DNA from: an uncultured Sphingomonas sp.
Lineage (GTDB): Bacteria > Pseudomonadota > Alphaproteobacteria > Sphingomonadales > Sphingomonadaceae
NCBI GenBank assembly: GCA_913775975.1
Contig: CAJYLQ010000005.1
Coordinates: 1 to 64,000, forward strand
DNA: 64,000 nt
Reading direction: 5' to 3'
The translations under genes and the position numbers were made by a program. The notes under the pieces are model-generated. The model worked only from the letters and a program-made list of their open reading frames with translations. It was not told the origin of the DNA and made no database searches. Below are positions 46,729 through 58,910 of this stretch, in pieces. Each line of letters starts with the position of its first letter. Position 1 is the first letter of the stretch.

Positions 46729-48662
46729 ATCTCCACCTGGCTGCCCAGCTCCACGACGCGGTTGGAGGGCAGGCGGAAAAATTCCATCGCGCTTTCCGCG
46801 TTGCGCAGCATCCAGGCGAACAGCTTTTCCCGCCACAGCGCCATGCCCGGCCGGTCGGACGCGATCAGCGTCTGGCGCGACAGGAAGAAGCTGGTGTCCA
46901 TCATCTTGTATTCGGGGCCGGACCCCTGCGCCAGCTTCAGCGCGGCGGGCACGTTCGGCTCTTCCATGAAGCCGAAGCGCAGGACGACGCGGTAGAAGCC
47001 ATGGCCCAGATCCTCCCGTTTCACCCGGTGCGATTCGGGCCAATAAGGCTGGTCGGCGATCGACACGGTCAGCAGCACGATCCGCTCGTGCAGCACCTTG
47101 TTGTGCTTCAGGTTGTGGAGCAGCGCGTGCGGCACCCCCTCCGCCGTGGAGGTCATGAACACGGCGGTGCCGGGCACGCGGCTGGCGGAGGTGGCGGCGC
47201 TGGCGATGAAGACCTTGATCGGCATCGCCGCCTCGCGCAGCCGCTCGATCATCAGCTTGCGCCCCTTCGACCAGGTGGTCAGCACGGTGAAGACGATCGC
47301 GCCGACCAGCAGCGGGAACCAGCCGCCATCGGGCACCTTGGTCAGGTTCGACGTGAAATAGGCGCCGTCGATGAACAGGAAGACGCCCTCGAACAACCCG
47401 ACGACCCAGATCGGCCACTGCCAGACGCGGCGGATCAGCACGCCGACCATCAGCGTGCTGATGAACATCGTACCCGTCACGGCGATGCCGTACGCCGCCG
47501 CCAGGTTGGACGATTCCTTGAACCCGAAGATCAGCAGCAGCACCATCATCATCAGCGCCCAGTTGACCGCCGGGATGTAGATCTGCCCCGCCTCCGCCGC
47601 GCTGGTATGTTCGATGCGCAGGCGCGGCATCAGGCCCAGCTGCACCGCCTGCTGCACGACGCTGAACGCGCCGGTGATGACCGCCTGGCTGGCGATGACG
47701 GTCGCCATGGTCGACAGGATGACGAGCGGCAGGCGCCAGTCCTCCGACGCCATCAGGAAGAACGGGTTCTCCGCGGCCGTCGGATGGTCGAGCAGCAGCG
47801 CCCCCTGCCCCAGATAGTTTATCATCAGCGCCGGGAAGACGAGATACAGCCACGCCACCTCGATCGGGCGGCGGCCGAAATGGCCCATATCGGCGTACAG
47901 CGCCTCCGCCCCCGTCACCGCCAGCACGACGGAGCCGAGCGCCAGGAACGCCAGCATTCCGTCATCGGCGATGAAGCGGATCGCCCAGCGCGGGTCGATC
48001 GCCTGGATGATATCGGGGCGCGCGATGATGTTCATGACGCCCAGCACCGTCAGCGTCAGGAAATAGACGAGCATGATCGGGCCGAACAGCTTGCCGATGC
48101 CGCCCGTGCCGCGCGACTGGATGTAGAAGAGCGCGATCAGGATGCCGACCGCGATCGGGATGACGAAGGTGCCGAACCGCGCCTCCACCGTCGCCAGCCC
48201 CTCCACCGCCGACAGCACCGACACGGCGGGCGTGATCATGCAGTCGCCGAAGAACAGCGCGGTCGCCAGCACGCCCAGGATCAGCAGGCTGGTGCCCCAT
48301 TTCTGCTTCGACCCGGCTGTGCGGCGCTGGATCAGCGCGAGCAGCGCCAGGCTGCCGCCCTCGCCGTTATTGTCGGCGCGCAGCACCAGCAGCACGTATT
48401 TGAACGTCACGATCGACAGCAGCGACCAGAAGATCAGGCTGACGACGCCGAAGATGTGCAGCCGGTCGACCGCGAGCGGGTGGTGCCCGACGAACACCTC
48501 CTTCATCGCATAGAGCGGGCTGGTGCCGATATCGCCATAGACCACGCCGATCGCGCCGAGCGCGAGGCGGGCAAGGCCCTGCCGGGGATGGTGATGGACC
48601 GCGCTTGCGTCGGCCAGCGGAGCGTCGGACGGGATCGCCGCCCGGTCGGTGCTCACGACCAC
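46725..48662 (-). CDS. kup: Kup-type potassium uptake transporter
   Basis: A 645-residue inner-membrane K+/H+ symporter. The start [20 protein letters not shown] is the family signature, followed by about 12 helices and a hydrophilic C-terminal domain of about 170 residues. Further motifs are [24 protein letters not shown] [16 protein letters not shown] and [23 protein letters not shown] start at 48662 is used; a second GTG at 48656 is possible. The stop overlaps the TTG of the 2H protein. Confidence 0.95.
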   Translation of the reverse strand: MVVSTDRAAIPSDAPLADASAVHHHPRQGLARLALGAIGVVYGDIGTSPLYAMKEVFVGHHPLAVDRLHIFGVVSLIFWSLLSIVTFKYVLLVLRADNNGEGGSLALLALIQRRTAGSKQKWGTSLLILGVLATALFFGDCMITPAVSVLSAVEGLATVEARFGTFVIPIAVGILIALFYIQSRGTGGIGKLFGPIMLVYFLTLTVLGVMNIIARPDIIQAIDPRWAIRFIADDGMLAFLALGSVVLAVTGAEALYADMGHFGRRPIEVAWLYLVFPALMINYLGQGALLLDHPTAAENPFFLMASEDWRLPLVILSTMATVIASQAVITGAFSVVQQAVQLGLMPRLRIEHTSAAEAGQIYIPAVNWALMMMVLLLIFGFKESSNLAAAYGIAVTGTMFISTLMVGVLIRRVWQWPIWVVGLFEGVFLFIDGAYFTSNLTKVPDGGWFPLLVGAIVFTVLTTWSKGRKLMIERLREAAMPIKVFIASAATSASRVPGTAVFMTSTAEGVPHALLHNLKHNKVLHERIVLLTVSIADQPYWPESHRVKREDLGHGFYRVVLRFGFMEEPNVPAALKLAQGSGPEYKMMDTSFFLSRQTLIASDRPGMALWREKLFAWMLRNAESAMEFFRLPSNRVVELGSQVEI

Positions 48663-48871
48663 AGGATTTCAGCACGATAGGGGCGCAGCCGCCCACTCAC
48701 GCCCCAGTTCATCATGGCGCGGGGCCCTACACCCGTCCCGGGCGGCGCGCAACGGCGCACGAAACGGGTCCGACGCACGATCGCCCGGATGTGGGACGGC
48801 GCCCGCCACCCACGTTCCCACGCCATGCAGCGTCGTGGCTGAACGGTACGTGACCGGGCAAAAGACAATGC

Positions 48872-48897
48872 GGAACACATTGAGAACAATAACGGTT
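48872..48897 (+). promoter_or_regulatory. Candidate sigma-EcfG promoter before the DUF3072 gene
   Basis: GGAAC (48872-48876), seventeen bases, then GGTT (48894-48897), near the EcfG consensus GGAAC-N16/17-CGTT with one mismatch. It ends about 21 bases before the ATG. Weaker than the match at 27882-27906. Confidence 0.4.
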
Positions 48898-48918
48898 GTG
48901 GCGGGGAAAGGATGCCGC

Positions 48919-49137
48919 ATGACCGACACTGCCAATCCCAAGACCGAGCCCTTCTCCAACGCGGAAAAGGACCCAGACGACTGGACGACCGGCGACGAGC
49001 CCATGACCGGCGCGCAGGCCAGCTATCTCAAGACGCTGAGCGAGGAGGCCGGCGAGACGTTCGACGATTCGCTGACCAAGGCGGACGCGTCGAAGCGGAT
49101 CGACGCGCTGCAGGAAAAGACCGGGCGCGGGGCGTAG
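48919..49137 (+). CDS. DUF3072-domain protein (72 aa)
   Basis: A 72-residue acidic protein dominated by a DUF3072 domain (PMTGAQASYLKTLSEEAGE, then KADASKRIDALQEKTGRG). The N-terminal part is polar and probably disordered. Similar domains occur in stress-related proteins, but no function is established. A candidate general-stress promoter lies upstream. It is divergent from kup and convergent with secA. Confidence 0.85.
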   Translation: MTDTANPKTEPFSNAEKDPDDWTTGDEPMTGAQASYLKTLSEEAGETFDDSLTKADASKRIDALQEKTGRGA

Positions 49138-49224
49138 GACCGCGGGCCGGGCGGGTCGCCTGAGCGGCCCGCCCGCATTGTGAATCGGGCGGGGTTGGCC
49201 ATCAGGCCGCCCCCGCCCGTCGTT

Positions 49225-51978
<2,754 letters not shown>

Positions 51979-52068
51979 GGGCGGATGATCCTGATATATA
52001 AGGAAGCGCAGGCGGCGCGGGGCGGCCGTCTGCAAAGGCATGACGAACGGAAGGAGAGCCGATGGGCG

Positions 52069-52326
52069 CTATTCGCGCCGGCGGGTCTTCCAGGCCGGAA
52101 CGGCGATGGCGAGGCGCAACGCCTCCGCCAACGGCGCCAGCGCGGCGCGGGTGCGCGAGGGAAGCGTGGCGACGGGCCGCGCGGCCGCGATACGCGCCGC
52201 GACTCCGGCGGCGGGCCGCGCCGCCGCGACCTCCGCCACCGCCTGAACCGCCACCGGCGCACGCGCGCTGCCACCCAGCCCGGACAGGGCGGAGAACAGC
52301 GCCGACAGGAGAAGCAGCAGATTCAT
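52069..52326 (-). CDS. Small Ala-rich exported or membrane protein (85 aa)
   Basis: An uncharacterised 85-residue frame upstream of secA on the same strand. It starts MNLLLLLSALFSALSGLGG, a hydrophobic signal or anchor, followed by a low-complexity Ala/Val/Arg region and a basic end (PAWKTRRRE). It is plausible as an exported peptide, but the composition also matches random GC-rich frames, so confidence is modest. Overlapping plus-strand frames look like shadows. Confidence 0.5.
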   Translation of the reverse strand: MNLLLLLSALFSALSGLGGSARAPVAVQAVAEVAAARPAAGVAARIAAARPVATLPSRTRAALAPLAEALRLAIAVPAWKTRRRE

Positions 52327-52377
52327 GCGGCGCCCGACATAAGGACGCGAACGTGAACAGTCCATCCCGCGAGATGG

Positions 52378-53202
52378 TTAGCGCGCGACGGGAGTTGCCG
52401 CCGGCTCGAAGGCCATGCCCGTCACCAGCTTCACATGGCGGCTATTTCCGTTCGATGCCGGCGCGTAGCGGTCGCCCTGACGATCACAGCGCTCAGTTGC
52501 AGCACTGGCGGAAAATGCGCGACACTCCGTTACCGCTCCTGCCGCGTCGACCGTGAAATATTCTTCCTTCGTAGCGAGCGGGGGCAGAGAAAGGCCGTCC
52601 AGTGAAGGCTCCACGGGCAATACGTCATCGACCATCTGGCGGCTGGTCATCGTGGCGATCCCAGGCCCAAGATGCTGCGCGATTTGTCCTAAGGGATGGA
52701 TGGCCCCCTGCTGCTCGCACGGATCGACCATCGGGAAGCCCGGAGATTGCCGATGTTCACAGCGAACGATCGACCTGTCGGGACCGATGATGAAACTCGT
52801 GACATAGGAATAAGACAAAAGCGGCACTTTTGGGAGGTGCCAGGCGACCCGTCTGCTATATCGGCTCGCGACTGGCTTGCCATTGCCGTCGAGGGCCGGT
52901 TTGAAATGGCCCCGCTTGATAATCGCCGCGCAGGCCGCCCGATCCAACGAAGGCACACCGCTTGTTTCCAGGACGTCGCAACGCGTGATGTGCCCTTCGT
53001 TATCGACAGATAACTCGGCCCAAACCGTCCCTTCCGCCCCGTCGCGCATGGCATCCACGGGGTAGTCGTCGGCAGTGATCCAAGAGGCCAGATCGATCGG
53101 CTCTGCCGGGGTCGCAGGCGCCGCGAAGACGGGGGGCGCCATCGTCAAGCTGCAAAGGACGATCGCCAGCACCGCTTCCTTCTTCGTCACCCCTGCCCCC
53201 AT
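52378..53202 (-). CDS. Exported TonB-C-domain protein
   Basis: A 274-residue protein with a signal peptide (EAVLAIVLCSLTMAPPVFA) and a TonB-type C-terminal domain placed in the middle (about 45-115: VDAMRDGAEGTVWAELSVD, HITRCDVLETSGVPSLDRAA). The second half has paired cysteines (CEHRQSPGFP, VDPCEQQ, ECRAFSA, ERCDRQ). Without an N-terminal membrane anchor or Pro-rich spacer it is not a classical TonB. Codon use is visibly less GC-extreme than in neighbours. Function unknown. Confidence 0.72.
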   Translation of the reverse strand: MGAGVTKKEAVLAIVLCSLTMAPPVFAAPATPAEPIDLASWITADDYPVDAMRDGAEGTVWAELSVDNEGHITRCDVLETSGVPSLDRAACAAIIKRGHFKPALDGNGKPVASRYSRRVAWHLPKVPLLSYSYVTSFIIGPDRSIVRCEHRQSPGFPMVDPCEQQGAIHPLGQIAQHLGPGIATMTSRQMVDDVLPVEPSLDGLSLPPLATKEEYFTVDAAGAVTECRAFSASAATERCDRQGDRYAPASNGNSRHVKLVTGMAFEPAATPVAR

Positions 53203-53349
53203 GATCTACCCCGGCCCCGCCCTTTACCACCCGCCGCGCGCGGCGTCCCCGCCAAATGGCCGCCGCACGGCGAGCGTCGGCGCAGGACGTTCGGACGGCC
53301 AGCGTATTTTCAATTGCCCGCCCCGTCCCGCTGTCGCAAAGGCAGCCCC

Positions 53350-54576
53350 ATGACCCATGCCGTATCGCCGCTCGCCCTGCCATTCCCGGACATGCCCGCC
53401 ATCGGCGGCGTCACGCCGCATGTGGCGCGCGCGCGGTACAAGGTGTGGGACCGCTGCGACCTGACCTATGTCACGCTGGCCGAGGGGACAAGCGTGGCGG
53501 GCGTGCTGACCAACAGCAAGTGTCCCTCGCCAGAGGTCGAATGGTGCCGCAAGGCGCTGGTGCTGGGCCGGGCGCGGGCGCTGGTGGTGAATGCGGGCAA
53601 TTCCAACGCCTTTACCGGCCATCGCGGACGGCAGGCGGTGGAGGCGATCGCGGCGCGGGTCGCGGGCCATGCCGGCTGCCAGCCGTCCGACGTGTTCGTC
53701 GCCTCCACCGGCGTGATCGGCGTGCCGCTGCCCGTCGACAAGGCGGAGGCGGGGCTGGACGCGGCGTTCGCCGCAACCCCCTGCGGCTGGCGCGATGTGG
53801 CGGAGACGATCGGCACGACCGACACCTATCCCAAGGGCGCCAGCACCACCGCGATCGTCGATGGCCGCACCGTGACTCTGGTGGGCGTCATCAAGGGATC
53901 GGGGATGATCGCGCCCGACATGGCGACGATGCTGGGCTTCATCTTCACCGACGCGGCGGTCGATCCCGCCTTCCTGCAGACGGCGCTGACGGCGGCGAAC
54001 GCGCCGAGCTTCTCGTGCATCACGGTCGACGGCGATACCTCGACCAGCGACACGGTGCTGGCCTTCGCGACGGGCGCGGCGGGCAATGCGCCGCTGGTCG
54101 ATGCCGACAGCGACGGCGCGGACGCGTTCCGCGCGGCGCTGGCCGACCTGTGCCGACAGCTGGCGCTGCTGGTGGTGCGCGACGGCGAGGGCGCGAGCAA
54201 GCTGATCGAGATCACCGTCGAGGGCGCCGACAGCGACCGCAGCGCGCACCGCATCGCGATGAGCATCGCCAATTCGCCGCTGGTGAAGACCGCGATCGCG
54301 GGCGAGGACGCGAACTGGGGCCGCGTCGTGATGGCGGTGGGCAAGGCGGGCGAACCGGCCGAGCGCGACCGGCTGTCGATCCGCTTCGGCACGACGCAGG
54401 TCGCGCGCGAGGGGCTGGCGGTCGAGGGCTATGACGAGGCGCCCGTCGCCACGCACCTGAAGGGGCAGACGGTGGAGGTCGGCGTCGATCTGGGACTGGG
54501 CGAGGGCCGCGCGACGGTTTGGACCTGCGACCTGACGCACGGCTATATCTCGATCAACGCGGATTATCGCAGCTGA
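53350..54576 (+). CDS. argJ: Bifunctional glutamate N-acetyltransferase/amino-acid acetyltransferase
   Basis: ArgJ transfers acetyl groups from acetylornithine to glutamate in the cyclic arginine pathway. The 408-residue precursor contains the autocleavage site GMIAPDMA|TMLGF, where the Thr becomes the nucleophile of the beta chain. Other motifs are VVNAGNSNAFTG and DGEGASKLIEITVEGA, and the end GYISINADYRS. Start at 53350 (MTHAVSPLA); a frame 12 codons longer is less likely. It also supplies the ornithine used by the decarboxylase at 35617. Confidence 0.95.
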   Translation: MTHAVSPLALPFPDMPAIGGVTPHVARARYKVWDRCDLTYVTLAEGTSVAGVLTNSKCPSPEVEWCRKALVLGRARALVVNAGNSNAFTGHRGRQAVEAIAARVAGHAGCQPSDVFVASTGVIGVPLPVDKAEAGLDAAFAATPCGWRDVAETIGTTDTYPKGASTTAIVDGRTVTLVGVIKGSGMIAPDMATMLGFIFTDAAVDPAFLQTALTAANAPSFSCITVDGDTSTSDTVLAFATGAAGNAPLVDADSDGADAFRAALADLCRQLALLVVRDGEGASKLIEITVEGADSDRSAHRIAMSIANSPLVKTAIAGEDANWGRVVMAVGKAGEPAERDRLSIRFGTTQVAREGLAVEGYDEAPVATHLKGQTVEVGVDLGLGEGRATVWTCDLTHGYISINADYRS

Positions 54577-54680
54577 GGGCGACCAGGCGGGCGTTTGCGG
54601 TGCATAGTCCTTTGTGATACGCTGCGATCCGCCGGGACACCCGGAAATCGAGGCCCGGCTCCTTTTGGAGAGGATGGGCC

Positions 54681-54824
54681 ATGAATACGCTCAAAGATAT
54701 TGGCAGACATGTCGGGCATGACGCCGGCGTCCTTGCCGCGATCCTCGCGGTGGTGGTGCTGCTGTTCCTGTTCGCGCAGGCGCTGGCGTCGGGTATCGTC
54801 TATGTCGGAGCGATGCTGTTCTGA
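54681..54824 (+). CDS. 47-aa single-helix membrane peptide
   Basis: A small frame after argJ with a good GAGAGGA ribosome-binding site. It encodes MNTLKDIGRHVGHDAGVLAA followed by a strong membrane helix, ILAVVVLLFLFAQALASGIV, and YVGAMLF. No homologue recognised. The clean start signal, isolated intergenic position and hydrophobic profile support a real gene; it may act as a small regulator of a membrane complex. Confidence 0.6.
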   Translation: MNTLKDIGRHVGHDAGVLAAILAVVVLLFLFAQALASGIVYVGAMLF

Positions 54825-54929
54825 CGCGACGCGCGGCGGGTTGGTGCTGGGGGCGCTTTTTGGAGGTAGCCTCTGAGGGGAAAGCGGTGAACGCTTTGCC
54901 GTTCGATCGATCCTCCGCGCCTGTGGAAG

Positions 54930-54998
54930 CGCCCCACCCCCGGCCCCTCCCCTGAAGGGGAGGGGTGGTTATGCCGGGGTCATAATTGGTGAGGGAAC
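54930..54998. repeat. GC-rich intergenic palindromic repeat, copy C
   Basis: GCGCCCCACCCCCGGCCCC, then CTCCCCTGAAGGGGAGGGG (a perfect hairpin), then GGTTATGCCGGGG. It is the inverted form of one unit of copies A and B. It lies between the 47-aa peptide gene and trxA, where convergent transcripts meet. The remaining gap up to 55111 shows no gene I can support. Confidence 0.7.
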
Positions 54999-55111
54999 GC
55001 GTCGTTCAGGCGGCGGCCGCTCTCTGCCCAAGCCACTGCGCGAAGCTGCGGCGCCACCGCGCGGCCTTCAGCGCGCGGGGGGCATAGAACCCCCACGCGC
55101 CATGATGCGGC

Positions 55112-55432
55112 TTACAGTTCGCCTTCGAGCCAGGCCTTGATGCGGCCCTTCGGTTCGGCACCGACCTTCGTCGCGGCGGGGGCACCGCCCTTGAACAGGA
55201 TCATCGTCGGGATACCGCGCACGCCGTAGCGGCCGGGCGCGTCGGGGTTGTCGTCGATGTTCAGCTTGGCGATCGTCACCTGCTCGCCCAATTCCTCCGA
55301 CAGTTCCTCCAGCGACGGGCCGATCATCTTGCACGGGCCGCACCATTCGGCCCAGAAATCGACCAGCACCGGCTTGTCGGCGTTCAGCACGTCGGCATCG
55401 AAGCTCGCGTCGGTGATCTGCTTGGTAGCCAT
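55112..55432 (-). CDS. trxA: Thioredoxin 1
   Basis: A 106-residue thioredoxin with the active site WCGPC (C31, C34), preceded by [10 protein letters not shown], the cis-Pro region RGIPTMILF and C-terminal [11 protein letters not shown]. Cytoplasmic, no signal peptide. GGAG precedes the ATG. It is the last gene of the minus-strand set from tsaE to addA, separated from addA by about 60 bases. Confidence 0.97.
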   Translation of the reverse strand: MATKQITDASFDADVLNADKPVLVDFWAEWCGPCKMIGPSLEELSEELGEQVTIAKLNIDDNPDAPGRYGVRGIPTMILFKGGAPAATKVGAEPKGRIKAWLEGEL

Positions 55433-55493
55433 GTCTCAATTCTCCTTTGCACCGATCTAGGATGCCGTGACGCCGGGCTCAACACGCCAGCCC

Positions 55494-58400
55494 TCAGCTT
55501 TGCTCCTTGGCGCGATAGCCGGGCTTGTGCGTCGCCAGCTGCTCGGGCGTCAGGTCGACCAGCGTCGGCCCGGCCGTGTAGAGCAGTGCCGCCTCCACCG
55601 GCCGGCCCGGGAAGATCACCGACAGCGCGGCGGCATAGCCCGCCATCTGGCGCAGGTGATAGTCGGGCGGCGCGGCGGGCACGCGGCGGCCGGTCTTGAA
55701 ATCGACGACCCGGATCGTGTCGCCGACGATCAGCCGGTCGACGGTGCCCGAGATGACGGTGCCGTCCGCCAGCGTCGCGGTGATCGGCGCCTCCGCCAGC
55801 GCGTCAGGCCCGAACAGGCCCGCATGATCGGGATGCTCGATGACGCCGAGCGCGGCGGCGACCAGCGCCGCCCGCTCCGCCGGATCGGCGACGCCGCCCG
55901 CCTGCGCCAGCCAGCGATCCGCCGCGCGCACGCGATCGGCGGGGGCGACGGGGGGCAGCCGCTCGAACAGCGCATGGAGCAGCCGGCCGCGCTCCGCCGC
56001 CGCGCGCATCGCGGCATCGGGCGGCGGATCGGCGACCAGATCGTCCCCCAGCGCGGATGGTGCGAGCGGGCGCGGCGGACGCGATTCGCGCGGCGGCGGG
56101 GTTCGCGCCCAGTCGGGCACGGGCGGCGGATCGGAACGGTCGGGCGCGACGGCGCGGGCGCGGGCCGGGACGGGCGTGCCGTCGGCGAAGATCCGCTCCC
56201 CCTCCCCCTCCGGCACGCCCAGCGCGGTCATCGCGCCGGCGGCGGCGGCATACCAGCTGGCGAGCGGCGGCACCCCCTTCGCACGCGGGCCGAGCGCGCC
56301 GGCGATCACCAGCCGCTCCTCCGCGCGCGTCGCCGCGACGTAGAAGAGGCGCCAATGCTCCTCCAGCTCGCGGATCTCCGCCTCCGCCTTCACCGCGTCG
56401 AGCGGGCCGCCACGCTCGCCGCCGCGCGGCGGGAAGACGGGTAGCGGCGCGGCGCCTGCCTCCGGCGACCAGCGCAGGACGGAGCGCGGGCTGAGCGTGG
56501 GGTCCACCGTCGCATCGGCCAGGATAACGAGCGGCGCCTGCAACCCCTTCGCCCCGTGTGCGGTCATGACGCGGACGGCATCGAGCGGCGCGGACGGATC
56601 GCGCACGATTTCCACATCGCCGCGATCGAACCAGTCGAGGAACCGCTGGAGCGAGGGCGTCGTCGTGCTTTCGAACGTCAGCGCGGCGCCGAGCAGCTCG
56701 TCGATCGGATCGCGCGCCTCCGCGCCCAGCCGTTCGAGCAGGCGGCGGCGGCCATCCAGATCGCCCGACAGCATCTCCTCCAGAAACTGATACGGCGTCT
56801 GAAGGTCGGCGCGGTCGAGCAGCGCGCGTAGCGGGGCCAGGCGTTCCGCCGGCTGCGTTTCGGTCAGATGCCGCCACAGGCTGCCCCCTTCGCGCGGGGC
56901 GGCGCGCATCAAGTCCTCCTGCGTCCAGCCGATCAGCGGCGAGACGAGCAGGCTGGCGAGCGACAGGTCGTCGCCCGGTTGCAGGACGAAGCGGATCGCG
57001 GCGAGCAGGTCCTGCACCGCCAGCGGCGCGTTGAGCCGCAGCCGGTCGACACCCGCGACCGGCACCCCCTCCGCATAGAGGCGCGCGACGAGCAGCGAGG
57101 CGAGCTCGCCGCGCCGCTTGACGAGGATCATCACATCCTCTGGCGCGAGCGGCCGGCCGCGCGCGCCCAGCATCAGCCCGCCCTCGGGGCTGAGCCAGCG
57201 GCGGACGGCGCGGGCGATGTCGGCGGCGAGGCGGCGGGTGGCGTCGTCGACCCAGCCCTCCTCATCCTCGTCGCTGCCGCCGGCGATTACGGGTGGCCAG
57301 AGTTCGACATGGCCGGGGCCCGGCACTTCGCTGGCATGCGCCTCCATCGCGCCGATCGCCCCCAGGCCCGGCTGCGGCACCGCCGCGATCGCGGCATCGA
57401 CGAAGGTCAGGATCGGCCGGGTCGAGCGGAAGCTGTGCGTCAGCGACAATCGGTGGAAGGGCAGGCCGCGATCGGCGAGCGGCCAGTCGTCATCGCCCTC
57501 GGCGGCCTCCGCCTGCCGGCCGAAATGCCCCTCCGCCCAGGCGAAGTTGAGCGGGCTGGTGCCCTGGAAACCGAAGATCGCCTGTTTCCAGTCGCCGACG
57601 GTGAACAGCGTGCGGCTGCCGGGCGCATGAAGGCCGCGCCCGACGAAGAATTCCTGCGCCAGCGCATCGACGATCCGCCACTGGTCGAGGTTCGTATCCT
57701 GCGCCTCGTCGATCAGGACATGTTCGGTGACGCGGTCCAGCTTGTAACGGACCCACTCACCCACCCCCGGCTGGCCGAGCAGGCCGACCGTCAGGCGGAT
57801 CAGGTCGTCGAAATCGACGCCGCCGATCCGCCGCTTGGCGAGGCTGTAGGCGCGGGCATAGTCGCGCCCCACGGTCAGCCCGGCGGCGAGCAGGTCGGCA
57901 TAGCTGATGCGCGCCGCCACCCCCAGCGTGTCGGCGCAGGCGGTGCCCAGCGCATGGGCGAGATCGGCATAATCGGGTTCGGCGGCGATCAGCTTGGCGG
58001 AGGGTTTGCGCGGCTCCCCCTTTGTCGTGAAGACGACGGCCATCAGCTCCGCCAGCGTCTCCGCCTGCCGCTCCGGCGCGGCGGCGAGCCACAGGCCCAG
58101 CGTGTCGGCATGGCCGGTGCCGGTGGCGGTGCCCCAGGCACGGTTGGCGGCGAGCAGGCGTTCGATGGCACCGCGATCGATCGCGGCGCAGCCGGCCGCC
58201 AACGCTTCCTCCACCGTGCCGGATGGCAGGTCGAGCGCGCGGCGCAACCATGGGCCGATGCCGGCGGGCAGTGCCTGGAGCGCGGCCAGCGCCTTCGAAC
58301 AGGCGTGGAGGAAATTTTCCGCGCCGCCCTCGCCCAGCCGCAGCGACAGCGCGCCGATCGCCTCGACCGGGCCGCGCCGCCCCTCACGCTCCGCATCCGC

Positions 58401-58910
58401 CAGCATCGTCGCCAGCGCCTCGCGCGCGAGCAGCGATTCCTCGCGCGCCTCCAGCGGGCGAAAGCCGGGGGCGAGCCCCGCCTCGACCGCGAAGGCGGCG
58501 AGGAGCGACTGGCAGAAGCCATGGATCGTCTGGATGCGCAGCCCGCCGCCCGGAGCGTCGAGCACCTTGGCGAACAAGGTGCGCGCCGCGGCGCGCTGTT
58601 CGGGCGTCCCGTCCTCGCCCAGCGCATGCAGGTCCGCCGCCAGATCGGGATCGGGCATCCGCACCCACGCGGCCAGCCGCGCGCTGACGCGCTGCGCCAT
58701 CTCCGCCGCCCCCGCCTTCGTGAAGGTCAGGCACAGGATCGCGGCCGGGTCGGTGCCGCGCAGCAGCAGGCGGAACACGCGGGCGGCCAGCACCTGCGTC
58801 TTGCCCGTGCCCGCGCTGGCCGACAGCCACACATGCGCGGCGGGATCGCTGGCGCGGGCCTGTTCGCCCTTCAGCGGCGGCAGGCGCCGCAGTTCACCGG
58901 TCGCGGCCAT
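55494..58910 (-). CDS. addA: Double-strand break repair helicase-nuclease AddA
   Basis: The UvrD-like helicase and nuclease subunit of AddAB, the alphaproteobacterial counterpart of RecBCD. The 1138-residue protein has Walker A SASAGTGKT at 30-38, LCLTFTKAGAAEMAQRVSAR, DEAQDTNLDQWRIVDAL, the Thr-Phe-Arg helicase segments (HRLSLTHSFRSTRPIL, VMTAHGAKGLQAPLVIL) and a C-terminal RecB-type nuclease with VVDFKTGRR near residue 1085. The start overlaps the end of addB by 17 bases. Confidence 0.95.
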   Translation of the reverse strand: MAATGELRRLPPLKGEQARASDPAAHVWLSASAGTGKTQVLAARVFRLLLRGTDPAAILCLTFTKAGAAEMAQRVSARLAAWVRMPDPDLAADLHALGEDGTPEQRAAARTLFAKVLDAPGGGLRIQTIHGFCQSLLAAFAVEAGLAPGFRPLEAREESLLAREALATMLADAEREGRRGPVEAIGALSLRLGEGGAENFLHACSKALAALQALPAGIGPWLRRALDLPSGTVEEALAAGCAAIDRGAIERLLAANRAWGTATGTGHADTLGLWLAAAPERQAETLAELMAVVFTTKGEPRKPSAKLIAAEPDYADLAHALGTACADTLGVAARISYADLLAAGLTVGRDYARAYSLAKRRIGGVDFDDLIRLTVGLLGQPGVGEWVRYKLDRVTEHVLIDEAQDTNLDQWRIVDALAQEFFVGRGLHAPGSRTLFTVGDWKQAIFGFQGTSPLNFAWAEGHFGRQAEAAEGDDDWPLADRGLPFHRLSLTHSFRSTRPILTFVDAAIAAVPQPGLGAIGAMEAHASEVPGPGHVELWPPVIAGGSDEDEEGWVDDATRRLAADIARAVRRWLSPEGGLMLGARGRPLAPEDVMILVKRRGELASLLVARLYAEGVPVAGVDRLRLNAPLAVQDLLAAIRFVLQPGDDLSLASLLVSPLIGWTQEDLMRAAPREGGSLWRHLTETQPAERLAPLRALLDRADLQTPYQFLEEMLSGDLDGRRRLLERLGAEARDPIDELLGAALTFESTTTPSLQRFLDWFDRGDVEIVRDPSAPLDAVRVMTAHGAKGLQAPLVILADATVDPTLSPRSVLRWSPEAGAAPLPVFPPRGGERGGPLDAVKAEAEIRELEEHWRLFYVAATRAEERLVIAGALGPRAKGVPPLASWYAAAAGAMTALGVPEGEGERIFADGTPVPARARAVAPDRSDPPPVPDWARTPPPRESRPPRPLAPSALGDDLVADPPPDAAMRAAAERGRLLHALFERLPPVAPADRVRAADRWLAQAGGVADPAERAALVAAALGVIEHPDHAGLFGPDALAEAPITATLADGTVISGTVDRLIVGDTIRVVDFKTGRRVPAAPPDYHLRQMAGYAAALSVIFPGRPVEAALLYTAGPTLVDLTPEQLATHKPGYRAKEQS

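Noticed and set aside
54999..55111. A minus-strand stretch encoding HHGAWGFYAPRALKAARW after trxA
   Set aside because: It looks protein-like, but has no start codon or RBS; the frame comes out of trxA. It might be a gene remnant, but the evidence is too thin to annotate.
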